DNA from: Australimonas brisbanensis
GTDB lineage: Bacteria > Chloroflexota > Dehalococcoidia > Lucifugimonadales > Australimonadaceae
Length of the DNA: 64,000 nt
NCBI GenBank assembly: GCA_038147155.1
Contig: JAYQTA010000007.1
Coordinates: forward strand, 1-64,000
Direction of reading: 5' to 3'
The notes under the pieces are model-generated. The model was not told where the DNA came from. It made no database searches and saw only the letters and a list, made by a program, of their open reading frames with translations. Made by a program: the position numbers and the translations under genes. The stretch's first letter is position 1; every line of letters starts with the position of its first letter. Below, piece by piece: positions 52,561 to 60,949 of this stretch.

Positions 52561-52679
52561 CGGGGGCCTCCTCATGCCAACTCGTTCCATCATGGCAGAC
52601 GGGCCAGCCCCCGGACAGGTTCCCCCAGACGCCCGGTGGGGGCGTCCGCCAGCAGGGGGCCTCTGCTAGACTAGCGCCG

Positions 52680-54167
52680 ATGTTCTCCAAGTTGCTGATA
52701 GCCAACCGCGGCGAGATCGCCTGCCGCGTCATCCGCACCGCCAAGCGCATGGGCATTGCCACCGTCGCCATCTACTCCGATGCCGACGCCGAGGCGCTGC
52801 ACGTGAAGATGGCGGACGAGGCCGTGCGCATCGGCCCGCCCCCGGCGGCCGAGTCGTACCTGAACACCTCGGCCATCCTCAAGGCAGCCAAGAAGGTGAA
52901 GGCCGAGGCGATCCACCCCGGCTACGGCTTCGTCTCGGAGAACGCGGGCTTCGTGCGCGCGGTGGAGAAGGCGGGCCTCGCCTTCGTGGGGCCCAACGCC
53001 GACGTCATCACGCAGATGGGCGACAAAGTGCAGGCCCGCAAGCTGGCCAAGGAGGCGGGTGTGCCCGTCATCCCCGGCACCGAGGGTGAGATCACCGACG
53101 CCGAGGCCGAGGCCGCCGCGCTGGAGGTCGGCTTCCCGCTGATGATCAAGGCGGCGGACGGCGGCGGCGGCATGGGCATCCGCGTGGTGCGCGAGCCCGG
53201 CGAACTGGCGCTGGCGCTGGAGCGCGCGCGCTCCCAAGCCCAGGGGGCCTTCGGGTCCTCTCGCGTGTACATCGAGCGCCGAGTGGAGAACGCCTCCCAC
53301 GTGGAGGTGCAGGTGCTGGGCGATAAGCACGGCAACGCCATCCACCTGTTCGAGCGCGACTGCTCGGTGCAGCGGCGCAACCAGAAGGTCATCGAGGAGA
53401 CGCCCTGCGCCAAGATCGCCCCGCACGTACGCGAGGCGCTGACGGCGGCGGCGGTGCGTCTGACCAAGTCCATCGGCTACTCCAACGCGGGGACGCTGGA
53501 GTTCCTGCTGGACCAGGACCGGGAGCACTTCTACTTCCTGGAAATGAACACCCGCCTGCAGGTGGAGCACCCCATCACCGAGATGGTGACGGGGGTGGAC
53601 CTGGTGGAGCTGCAGCTGCGCTCGGCGGCGGGCGAGCCCCTCTCCCTGCGCCAGGAGGACATCACGCAGAACGGGGCAGCCATCGAGGCGCGCATCTACC
53701 CGGAGGACCCGGTGATGCTGCTGCCCACGGCGGGCAAGATCAACTCCATCGTGGAGCCGGACGGGGAGCACGTGCGCGTGGACGGGGCCATCTACCCCGG
53801 CTACGAGGTGAACCCCTACTACGAGTCGATGATGGCCAAGCTCATCGTGTGGGGGAAGGACCGCGAGAACGCGGTGGCCGCCATGCGCACGGCGCTGGCC
53901 GAGTACAAGATCGACGGCCTGGTGACCAACATCCCCCTGGTGGATCGGGTGCTGGCCGACAAGCGCTTCGCGGGGGCCGACTACCACACGGCCACCCTGG
54001 AGCAGCTGCTGGCCGAGCCCCCCGGCTCCGGCGGCAAGGAGCTGGTGGCGGTCATCGCCCTGGCCATCGCGCTGCGGCAGGAGGAGACGGTGCACGCACC
54101 CTCCCGCTGGAAGTTGCACGGACGCCGCCAGGCCATGCTGAATAGGCTCTCCGGGGCCGTCTGGTAG
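52680..54167 (+). CDS. accC: Biotin carboxylase subunit of an acyl-CoA or pyruvate carboxylase
   Basis: A 495-residue ATP-grasp biotin carboxylase: LIANRGEIACRVIRTAK start, HPGYGFVSENAGF, the ADGGGGMGIR glycine loop, CSVQRRNQKVIEE, and the NTRLQVEHPITEMVTG catalytic segment. The C-terminal 45 residues after about 450 carry a hydrophobic stretch (ELVAVIALAIAL) and a basic tail, unlike E. coli AccC. With the BCCP gene 30 nt downstream it forms the carboxylase half; no carboxyltransferase is in the window. TAGACT (52667-52672) ends 7 nt before the ATG, so it may be leaderless. Confidence 0.9.
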   Translation: MFSKLLIANRGEIACRVIRTAKRMGIATVAIYSDADAEALHVKMADEAVRIGPPPAAESYLNTSAILKAAKKVKAEAIHPGYGFVSENAGFVRAVEKAGLAFVGPNADVITQMGDKVQARKLAKEAGVPVIPGTEGEITDAEAEAAALEVGFPLMIKAADGGGGMGIRVVREPGELALALERARSQAQGAFGSSRVYIERRVENASHVEVQVLGDKHGNAIHLFERDCSVQRRNQKVIEETPCAKIAPHVREALTAAAVRLTKSIGYSNAGTLEFLLDQDREHFYFLEMNTRLQVEHPITEMVTGVDLVELQLRSAAGEPLSLRQEDITQNGAAIEARIYPEDPVMLLPTAGKINSIVEPDGEHVRVDGAIYPGYEVNPYYESMMAKLIVWGKDRENAVAAMRTALAEYKIDGLVTNIPLVDRVLADKRFAGADYHTATLEQLLAEPPGSGGKELVAVIALAIALRQEETVHAPSRWKLHGRRQAMLNRLSGAVW

Positions 54168-54197
54168 CCCTGGAGAACGAGGAACGCGAGGAACGCG

Positions 54198-54617
54198 ATG
54201 AAACGCATGCGCGTGAAGGTGAACGAGGAGTGGTACTCGGTGGAGGTCGGTGACCTCTACCAGTCCCCCGTCGAGGTGGTGGTGGACGGCGAGCCGTACC
54301 TCATCGAGGTGGGGGCGGCCGCCGCCGGCGACATGCCCACCCGCAAGCCCCGCCAGCAGCCCAAGCAGGAGCAGCCGGGGCTGCGCGGCATCACCCAGGG
54401 CGACGAGCGGACGATCCGCTGCCCGCTGCCCGGCGTAGTCATCGCCGTCAGCGTCACCAAGGGCCAGGTGCTGGAGGCCGGGGACGAGATCTGCGTCCTC
54501 AACTCCATGAAGATGGAGCAGTCCGTCCGCATGGCCAAGGGCGGCACCGTGAAGAACGTGAAGATCAAGAAGGACCAGTCGGTGACGGCGGGCGCGCCGC
54601 TCATCGAGATCTCCTAG
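54198..54617 (+). CDS. Biotin carboxyl carrier protein
   Basis: A 139-residue protein: a short basic N-terminal module, a Pro/Gln linker (47-62), and a biotinyl domain (70-139) with the biotin lysine K105 in the NSMKMEQ motif (usually A-M-K-M) and the PLPGVVIAVSVTKGQVLEAGD strands. It follows accC by 30 nt and is one base from the Rieske ferredoxin gene. The small form resembles carriers of propionyl-CoA or oxaloacetate decarboxylase-type enzymes. Confidence 0.88.
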   Translation: MKRMRVKVNEEWYSVEVGDLYQSPVEVVVDGEPYLIEVGAAAAGDMPTRKPRQQPKQEQPGLRGITQGDERTIRCPLPGVVIAVSVTKGQVLEAGDEICVLNSMKMEQSVRMAKGGTVKNVKIKKDQSVTAGAPLIEIS

Positions 54618-54618
54618 C

Positions 54619-55044
54619 ATGGCCGACGTTCCCGAGCAGCAGTCCCCCGAGGACGGGCGCTTCGACCTGTGCAGCCTGGAGGAACTCCAGGCCAAAGGGG
54701 CCGTGCCCTTCGAGTTCATCCACCCACGCCGGGGCCGCCACCAGATAGCCCTGTTCTGGGACGGGCAGACCGTGGGCGCCCTAGACAACTTCTGCCCCCA
54801 CGAGGGGGCGATGCTCACCTACGGGCTGGTGGAGCCGGGGCAGGTGCTCTGCCCGCTCCACTCGGCGGTGTTCGACATCCACACCGGCGAGTGCCTCGAC
54901 CGCTACACCTACGACGTGCGCTCCTACCCTGTGGAGGTGGTGGACGGACGCGTGTGGGTGGAGGCGCCCGGCGAGCGCCACACCGGCCCCTGGCAGGCCA
55001 AGGCGCGCTGGGGCGCCGACGGGCACCCGCGCTCAGAGGACTGA
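54619..55044 (+). CDS. Rieske-type [2Fe-2S] ferredoxin
   Basis: A 141-residue soluble Rieske protein. Cluster ligands are C59, H61 (CPHEG) and C78, H81 (CPLHSAVFD), spaced 16 residues. It is like NirD/biphenyl-dioxygenase ferredoxins, with an extended N-terminal segment and a C-terminal tail. It may supply electrons to the Rieske oxygenase at 10077, but the location behind a biotin carrier gene is odd. The ATG begins one base after the BCCP stop, so expression is coupled. Confidence 0.85.
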   Translation: MADVPEQQSPEDGRFDLCSLEELQAKGAVPFEFIHPRRGRHQIALFWDGQTVGALDNFCPHEGAMLTYGLVEPGQVLCPLHSAVFDIHTGECLDRYTYDVRSYPVEVVDGRVWVEAPGERHTGPWQAKARWGADGHPRSED

Positions 55045-55059
55045 GCGGGATTTTCACAG

Positions 55060-55215
55060 CTCGCTGCGCTCGCTCGTTACAGGGGACTCCCCTGCGCCCC
55101 CTTCGGGTGCTACCCCGTCTACGCGCCCTGCCGGGCGCTCAACGTGGGGCCTGCGGCCCCGCTCGCCCTCATTCCGGGGCCCTTCGGCCCCCGCTCCCCC
55201 CGGGCTCGCTCATGT
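55060..55215. repeat. Mosaic intergenic repeat, copy 5 (fills the gap 55045-55365)
   Basis: 55109-55166 equals the reverse complement of 44700-44757 at every position; 55067-55166 is similar to 44700-44800. Units include AGGGGACTCCCCT and GCCCGGCAGGGC-type hairpins. After 55215 the gap is plain sequence holding the uvrA promoter region (TAGGCTAGGCT near 55331). Confidence 0.9.
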
Positions 55216-55365
55216 CGGCAGGGACGATACCTGCTCCCCTACAACCCAGACATCCGGGTGGCCTGGGTGTGAGCAGTCCGGGCTGCGCCCCGCTGCCAAC
55301 CGCCCCGCGCCACTCCCCACTCCCCATGCTAGGCTAGGCTCATCCCCTCCGGCGGGCAGGCGAGC

Positions 55366-58335
55366 ATGGGCCTCGAGAACATCGTCGTGCGCGGTGCGCG
55401 CGAGCACAATCTGAAGAACGTGGACGTGGTGATCCCGCGCGACCAGCTGGTGGTCATCACCGGCCCGTCGGGCTCCGGCAAGTCCACCCTCGCCTTTGAC
55501 ACCATCTACGCCGAGGGCCAGCGCCGGTACGTGGAGTCGCTCTCCGCCTACGCGCGCCAGTTCCTGGGGCTCATGTCCAAGCCGGACGTGGAGTTCATCG
55601 AGGGGCTCTCCCCGGCCATCTCCATCGACCAGAAGGGCGTCTCCCACAACCCGCGCTCCACGGTGGGCACAGTGACGGAGATCTACGACTACCTGCGCCT
55701 GCTGTTCGCGCGGGTGGGTCAACCCCACTGCTACAACTGCGGACGCCCCGTGCAGCGCCAGACGGTGCAGCAGATAACGGAGACGGTGCTGGAGCAGCAG
55801 GGCAAGCGCCTGATGCTGCTGGCCCCCCGCGTCGTCCACAAGAAGGGCGAACACCGCGAGGTGTTCGAGGAGGCGCGCAAGGCCGGGTTCGTCCGCGTGC
55901 GCGTCGACGGCGAGGTCCAGAGCCTGGACGAAGAGGTCGCCCTCAACAAGCAACAGTGGCACACAATCGAGATCGTGGTGGACCGGCTGGTGCTGGACGC
56001 CGAGACGGAGCGCTCGCGGGTGGTGGACTCGGTGGAGACGGCCCTGCGCTACGGCGAGGGGCGCATGCTCACCGTGGACGCCGACTCGAACGACGAACAC
56101 GTCTACTCCGAGCACTTCGCCTGCCCCTACTGCAACATCTCCTTCGCGGAGATAGAGCCGCGGACGTTCTCCTTCAACAGCCCCCACGGCGCGTGCCCCG
56201 TCTGCTCTGGCCTGGGCCACCGGCTGGTGGTGGACCCGGAGCTGGTGGTGCCGGACGGGGCGCTCTCCCTCAACGGCGGGGCGGTCTCGCCGTGGGCGCG
56301 CGCGGGCACGGCCACCAACTGGTACTACTCGGTGCTGCGCGGGCTGGCCGCCGACCAGGGCGTCAGCGCCGATACGCCGTGGCGCGAGCTGCCGGAGGCG
56401 GTACGCCAGGTCGTCCTGCACGGGCTCAAGGGCCGCAAGGTGAAGGTGACGCACCGCTCCCACCGGGGGCGCGAGTTCGCGTGGGATTCGGCCTTCGAGG
56501 GGGTGGTCCCCAACCTGGAGCGCCGTTACCGCGACACCACCTCCGACTTCGTGCGGACGGAGATCGAGCGCTACATGACCGCGCTGCCCTGCGAAGCGTG
56601 CGGCGGGGCGCGCCTGCGCCCGGAGGCCCTGGCCGTCACCATCGCCGACCGCTCCATCGCCCAGATGACCGACCTCTCCGTGGCCGACGCGGCCGCGTGG
56701 GTGGGCGCTCTCCAGGGCCGGGGCGAGATGCCGCCCGTGGCCCCGCGCTGGCCCGCCAGCCGCGATGCTGCGGGCCTCTCGGCGCGGGAGGCGGCCATCG
56801 CGACGCAGGTGCTCAAGGAGATCGCCTCGCGCCTCGGCTTCCTGCTGGACATCGGCCTGGACTACCTCACCCTCTCGCGCACGGCGGGCACGCTCTCCGG
56901 CGGAGAGGCGCAGCGCATCCGCCTCGCCACCCAGATAGGCTCCGGCCTCATGGGCGTGCTGTACGTGTGCGACGAACCCTCCGTGGGCCTGCACGCCGTG
57001 GACAACGAGCGGCTCATCCGCACCCTCAAAGGCATGCGCGACCTAGGCAACACCGTCATCATCGTCGAGCACGACGAGGCGGTGATGCGCGCCGCCGACC
57101 ACCTGGTGGACCTGGGCCCCGGCGCGGGCGAGTTCGGCGGGCGCATCGTGGGCCAGGGAACCATCGAGGACATCGAGGCCGCGCCCGAATCGACCACCGG
57201 CGCGTATCTCTCTGGCCGCAAGTCCATCCCCGTCCCGCCCAACCGGCGCACCGGCAACGGCAAGCGCCTGGTGGTGCGCAACGCGCGGGAGAACAACCTG
57301 CGCGGGGTCACCGCCGAGTTCCCCCTGGGCGTGCTCTCCTGCGTCACCGGCGTGTCGGGGAGCGGCAAGTCCACCCTGGTGTTCGACGTGCTCCACCGCT
57401 GGCTGGCCCAGCGCCTCTACAAGGCCAAGGAGCGCCCCGGCCTCTCGGACGGGGTGGAGGGGCTGGAGCACATCGACAAGGTGGTGAACATCGACCAGTC
57501 GCCCATCGGGCGCACCCCCCGGTCGAACCCCGCCACCTACACCGGCTGCTTCACGCCCATCCGCGAGCTGTTCGCCTCCATGCCGGAGGCGCGGGCGCGC
57601 GGGTACGCGCCGGGCCGCTTCTCCTTCAATGTCAAGGGCGGCCGGTGCGAGGCCTGCTCAGGCGATGGCTACGTGCAGATCCAGATGCAGTTCCTGCCCG
57701 ACGTCACCGTGCCCTGCGAGGTGTGCCAGGGCCGGCGCTACAACGAGGACGCCCTGGAGATACGGTTCAAGGACGCGTCGATCGCCGACGTGCTGGCCAT
57801 GACCGTCACCGAGGCGCATGTGCTGTTCGAGAACGTGCCGCGCATCAAGCGCACCCTCAAGACGCTGGAGGACGTGGGCCTGGGGTACATCCGCCTGGGC
57901 CAACCCGCCACCACCCTCTCCGGCGGTGAGGCGCAGCGCGTGAAGTTGGCCACCGAGCTCTCGCGCCGGGCCACGGGCCGCACCCTCTACATCCTGGACG
58001 AACCCACCACGGGCCTCTCGTTCGACGACTCTGCCCACCTGCTGCGGGTGCTGCACCGGCTGGTGGACGGGGGCAACAGCGTGCTGCTCATCGAGCACCA
58101 CCTGGACCTGATTAAGAACGCCGACTGGCTCATCGACATGGGCCCCGGCGCGGGCACTCGTGGCGGGAACATCGTCGCCGCCGGCACCCCGGAGCACATC
58201 GCCGCCCACCCCGACTCCCACACCGGGCGCTACCTGCGCCCGCTGCTGGAGGAGGCGGGCACCCTGAACGGGGCCAGCGCCGACGGCGCTGCCGCCAAGC
58301 CCAAGGCGCGAGGACGCAAGAAGGCGACGGCCTGA
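55366..58335 (+). CDS. uvrA: Excinuclease ABC subunit A
   Basis: A 989-residue ABC-type damage sensor of nucleotide excision repair. Two ATPase modules: Walker A GPSGSGKSTLAFDT and GVSGSGKSTLVFD; signature motifs TLSGGEAQRIRLA and TLSGGEAQRVKLA; zinc fingers with C-x-x-C pairs (FACPYCN..CPVCSG and CEACSGDGY..CEVCQG). Length is slightly over the usual 940 because of a Lys/Ala-rich C-terminal tail (KARGRKKATA). It is downstream of a mosaic repeat and followed by the amidase pair. Confidence 0.97.
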   Translation: MGLENIVVRGAREHNLKNVDVVIPRDQLVVITGPSGSGKSTLAFDTIYAEGQRRYVESLSAYARQFLGLMSKPDVEFIEGLSPAISIDQKGVSHNPRSTVGTVTEIYDYLRLLFARVGQPHCYNCGRPVQRQTVQQITETVLEQQGKRLMLLAPRVVHKKGEHREVFEEARKAGFVRVRVDGEVQSLDEEVALNKQQWHTIEIVVDRLVLDAETERSRVVDSVETALRYGEGRMLTVDADSNDEHVYSEHFACPYCNISFAEIEPRTFSFNSPHGACPVCSGLGHRLVVDPELVVPDGALSLNGGAVSPWARAGTATNWYYSVLRGLAADQGVSADTPWRELPEAVRQVVLHGLKGRKVKVTHRSHRGREFAWDSAFEGVVPNLERRYRDTTSDFVRTEIERYMTALPCEACGGARLRPEALAVTIADRSIAQMTDLSVADAAAWVGALQGRGEMPPVAPRWPASRDAAGLSAREAAIATQVLKEIASRLGFLLDIGLDYLTLSRTAGTLSGGEAQRIRLATQIGSGLMGVLYVCDEPSVGLHAVDNERLIRTLKGMRDLGNTVIIVEHDEAVMRAADHLVDLGPGAGEFGGRIVGQGTIEDIEAAPESTTGAYLSGRKSIPVPPNRRTGNGKRLVVRNARENNLRGVTAEFPLGVLSCVTGVSGSGKSTLVFDVLHRWLAQRLYKAKERPGLSDGVEGLEHIDKVVNIDQSPIGRTPRSNPATYTGCFTPIRELFASMPEARARGYAPGRFSFNVKGGRCEACSGDGYVQIQMQFLPDVTVPCEVCQGRRYNEDALEIRFKDASIADVLAMTVTEAHVLFENVPRIKRTLKTLEDVGLGYIRLGQPATTLSGGEAQRVKLATELSRRATGRTLYILDEPTTGLSFDDSAHLLRVLHRLVDGGNSVLLIEHHLDLIKNADWLIDMGPGAGTRGGNIVAAGTPEHIAAHPDSHTGRYLRPLLEEAGTLNGASADGAAAKPKARGRKKATA

Positions 58336-58354
58336 ACGTGAAAGGAGCCCTCTG

Positions 58355-58537
58355 TTGCCTGACCTCTCCCGCGACGACTTCGCCGTCCTGGCCGCGCAGG
58401 CCGGGTTCCGGCCCGACGACCCGCACCTGGACGAGCTGTACCGCGACGTGGTGGGGATGCTGGCGCGCCTTCCCATCATCGAGGCGGTGGCCAACGGCGA
58501 GACGGAGCCCGCGCCCGCTCCCGGACAGGGAGTGTAG
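58355..58537 (+). CDS. AtzG/GatC-like small subunit of an amidase
   Basis: A 60-residue helical protein with TTG start at 58355; AAAGGAG at 58341-58347 supports it. The segment LDELYRDVVGMLARLPIIEAV matches the DUF4089/AtzG and GatC pattern, small subunits that wrap around amidase-signature enzymes. It ends two bases before the amidase ATG, so the two are probably made as a complex. An overlapping frame from GTG 58338 lacks coding character. Confidence 0.65.
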   Translation: MPDLSRDDFAVLAAQAGFRPDDPHLDELYRDVVGMLARLPIIEAVANGETEPAPAPGQGV

Positions 58538-58539
58538 AC

Positions 58540-59949
58540 ATGGCTGACGCATCGCTCACCCAGGGTACGCTGGCGGGCCTCGCGGCGCTCATCAGAGCCA
58601 AGAAGGTCTCGCCGGTGGAGGTGGTTGAGGCGCACATCGCGCGCATCGAGGCGCTGGAGCCGCGGCTCAACGCCTTCATCACTCGCACCTTCGATGCCGC
58701 ACGGGCCACGGCGAAGCAGGCGGAGGCCGAGATAGCCGCAGGCGGCTATAGGGGCCCGCTGCACGGGGTGCCCATCGCCTTCAAGGACCTGTACTGGACC
58801 AAGGGCGTGCGCACCACCTCCGGCTCGACGGTGACGGGTGATTTCGTGCCCGACGAGGACGCGACGGTGGTGCGCCTGCTGGCCGAGGCGGGCGCGGTGA
58901 GCCTGGGCAAGACCAACATGGTGGAGTACGCCTACGGGGGCACCGAGCACAACGAGGCGTATGGGCCCCCGTGCAACCCGTGGGACACGGGGCGCATCAC
59001 GGGCGGGAGTTCGTCGGGCTCAGCGGCGGCGGTGGCCTCCGGTGAGGCGGCCATGGCGCTGGGGTCGGACACGGCGGGGAGCATCCGGGGCCCGGCCTCC
59101 CTGTGTGGGCTGGTGGGCCACAAACCCACCTACGGGCTGGTGAGCCGCCACGGCGCATCGCCCCTCTCGTGGAGCCAGGACCATGTGGGCCCGCTGACGC
59201 GCACCGTGGAGGACGCGGCGCTGACGCTGGACGTCATCGCGGGCCACGACCCGCTGGACCCGGCCTCTGCCGACGCCCCCCGCGTTGACTACGCGTCGGC
59301 GCTGGCGGGCGGGGTGAAGGGGATGCGCATCGGCGTGCCCTCCAACCACGTCTGGGCCTCTACGCACCCCGAGGTGCGCGCCGCCTTCGAGGCGGCCCTC
59401 GCCGTGCTGGAAGGGGAGGGGGCCTCGGTGGAGTGGGTGGAGGTGCCGGGTCTGGACGAGATATCCGCCGCCCAGGTGACCATCACCCTGGCCGAGGCCA
59501 CGGCCTTCCACCGTGAGCGCATCCGCCAGCACCCGGAGATGTTCCACCCTGGCGTGCGCCGGCGCATCGAGACGGGCCTCTTCCTGCCCGCCCATGCCTA
59601 CGTGCAGGCGCAGCGGGTGCGTTCTTGGATGGAGGGGAACTGGGCGCAGGCGTTCAGCCGGTTCGACCTGCTGGCCACGCCCACCACGCCCCTCGCCGCG
59701 CCGCCCTTCGGCGCCAGCGCCGTGGATTCGGCCGACGGGCCGGTGACCACGCGGGAGATCGTGCGCCTCACGCGCCTGTTCAACCCCAACGGGCTGCCCG
59801 CGTGCTCGGTGCCCTGCGGGTTCTCCGGCGAGGGGATGCCCTTCGGCCTCCAGCTGGTGGGCCGCCGGTTCGACGACGCGCTGGTGCTGCGCGCGGCCCA
59901 CGCCTACGAGCAGGCGGCGGGCTGGCACACCCGGCGCCCCGCTCTGTAG
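58540..59949 (+). CDS. Amidase-signature enzyme (GatA/AtzE-like)
   Basis: A 469-residue amidase with the Ser-cisSer-Lys triad: K82 in IAFKDL, the GGSSSGS loop (155-161) and nucleophile S181 in TAGSIRGP. Nearest types are GatA, AtzE (1-carboxybiuret hydrolase) and general amidases. The absence of gatB nearby and the AtzG-like neighbour favour a catabolic amide hydrolase, not tRNA amidotransferase. Length is typical. Confidence 0.87.
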   Translation: MADASLTQGTLAGLAALIRAKKVSPVEVVEAHIARIEALEPRLNAFITRTFDAARATAKQAEAEIAAGGYRGPLHGVPIAFKDLYWTKGVRTTSGSTVTGDFVPDEDATVVRLLAEAGAVSLGKTNMVEYAYGGTEHNEAYGPPCNPWDTGRITGGSSSGSAAAVASGEAAMALGSDTAGSIRGPASLCGLVGHKPTYGLVSRHGASPLSWSQDHVGPLTRTVEDAALTLDVIAGHDPLDPASADAPRVDYASALAGGVKGMRIGVPSNHVWASTHPEVRAAFEAALAVLEGEGASVEWVEVPGLDEISAAQVTITLAEATAFHRERIRQHPEMFHPGVRRRIETGLFLPAHAYVQAQRVRSWMEGNWAQAFSRFDLLATPTTPLAAPPFGASAVDSADGPVTTREIVRLTRLFNPNGLPACSVPCGFSGEGMPFGLQLVGRRFDDALVLRAAHAYEQAAGWHTRRPAL

Positions 59950-59958
59950 GCGGACGCG

Positions 59959-60408
59959 ATGCGGGTGCGGTACGCGCTCACTCAGTGGTACGCCGACCGG
60001 TTCGTGCCGGTGGCCTACCGTCCGCTCAACGTGCTGGTGCGTGCGCTGCTGCGCTCGCGCACCCACGCCATCGCCTCGTGGTGGGTGGCAGAGTTGCGCA
60101 TCAGCGGGCGGCGCACGGGGCGCGTCTACGCCGTGCCCACGTCCTACCGGCTGGTGCGCGAGGCGGACGGGAGCGAGGTGGTGGAGGTGTGCCTCTCCCG
60201 TGAGCGGCGCTGGTGGCGCAACCTGTCCACGGGCGGTCAGGCCCACCTGCTGCTGGGCGGGCGGCTGCGCACCGCGATCGTGCGCGTGGAGGCGCAGGAC
60301 ACCGCGGCCATAGGGGCGGGCCTGGCCCGGCGTGACCGCCTGCGGCGCTGGTTGCTGCCCTACGACCCGGCGCGGGCGGTGCTGCTGCGCTTCACCCTCA
60401 CCAACTGA
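59959..60408 (+). CDS. Ddn-like nitroreductase/quinone-reductase family protein (DUF385)
   Basis: A 149-residue split-barrel protein resembling the deazaflavin (F420)-dependent Ddn family: RISGRRTGRVYAVPTSY strand, W-W-R-N-L in the second half (RWWRNLSTGG) and hydrophobic C-terminal strands. F420 use is inferred. It lies 9 nt after the amidase and likely belongs to the same transcript. Confidence 0.62.
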   Translation: MRVRYALTQWYADRFVPVAYRPLNVLVRALLRSRTHAIASWWVAELRISGRRTGRVYAVPTSYRLVREADGSEVVEVCLSRERRWWRNLSTGGQAHLLLGGRLRTAIVRVEAQDTAAIGAGLARRDRLRRWLLPYDPARAVLLRFTLTN

Positions 60409-60523
60409 CCCGTCCTTTCGGGCAGACCTGCGGACATGAGGACGCGCGGGCGTTGTGGGCGCTCGCGAGCAGGCCTAGCATCCCTCTCGGCGCGGGTCGG
60501 GCGCATGAGCGCAGGAGGTTCGT

Positions 60524-60940
60524 ATGCAGCAACGGCTGAACGGATTCCAACGCTGGTTTGGTCAGGCGTGGCGCTCCATCGTCAAGAGCGCCCAGGGGGT
60601 GCGCAGCCAGATCCCCGGCATGCGCAAGCGGGCGCAGCCCGTGGGCGAGCGCGCCCAACACGCCGCCGAGGTCGCGGCTCACGCTGCTCAGCAGGCGGCT
60701 CACACGGCGCAGCACGCGGCAGAGCGGGTGGCCGAGGCCGCCAAGCACGCCGCTGAGTCCAAGCCCGCCCAGGCCGCCGCGCAGACCGCGCGCAGCACGG
60801 CCCAGCGGGCTCGCAACGCCGCAGCATCCCGTGCGTCCAAGACTGAGGGCGGGGACAAGGACGGGGCCGCCAAGCCCGCAGCCAAGCGCCCGCGCCGCCG
60901 GCGCCCCGCCAAGCCCAAGGCCGACAAGCCCAAGGAGTAA
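60524..60940 (+). CDS. Histone H1-like Ala/Lys-rich protein
   Basis: A 138-residue protein with a short globular start (MQQRLNGFQRWFGQAWRSI), a long Ala/His/Gln/Glu repeat region forming an amphipathic helix (about 40-105; repeats of AAQQAAHTAQHAAE type), and a Lys/Pro/Arg-rich tail ending in PRRRRPAKPKADKPKE. This is the composition of bacterial histone H1-like or nucleoid-associated proteins. Low complexity makes homology weak. GCAGGAGG precedes the ATG. Convergent with the Lhr gene. Confidence 0.6.
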   Translation: MQQRLNGFQRWFGQAWRSIVKSAQGVRSQIPGMRKRAQPVGERAQHAAEVAAHAAQQAAHTAQHAAERVAEAAKHAAESKPAQAAAQTARSTAQRARNAAASRASKTEGGDKDGAAKPAAKRPRRRRPAKPKADKPKE

Positions 60941-60949
60941 GGGAGCGCC

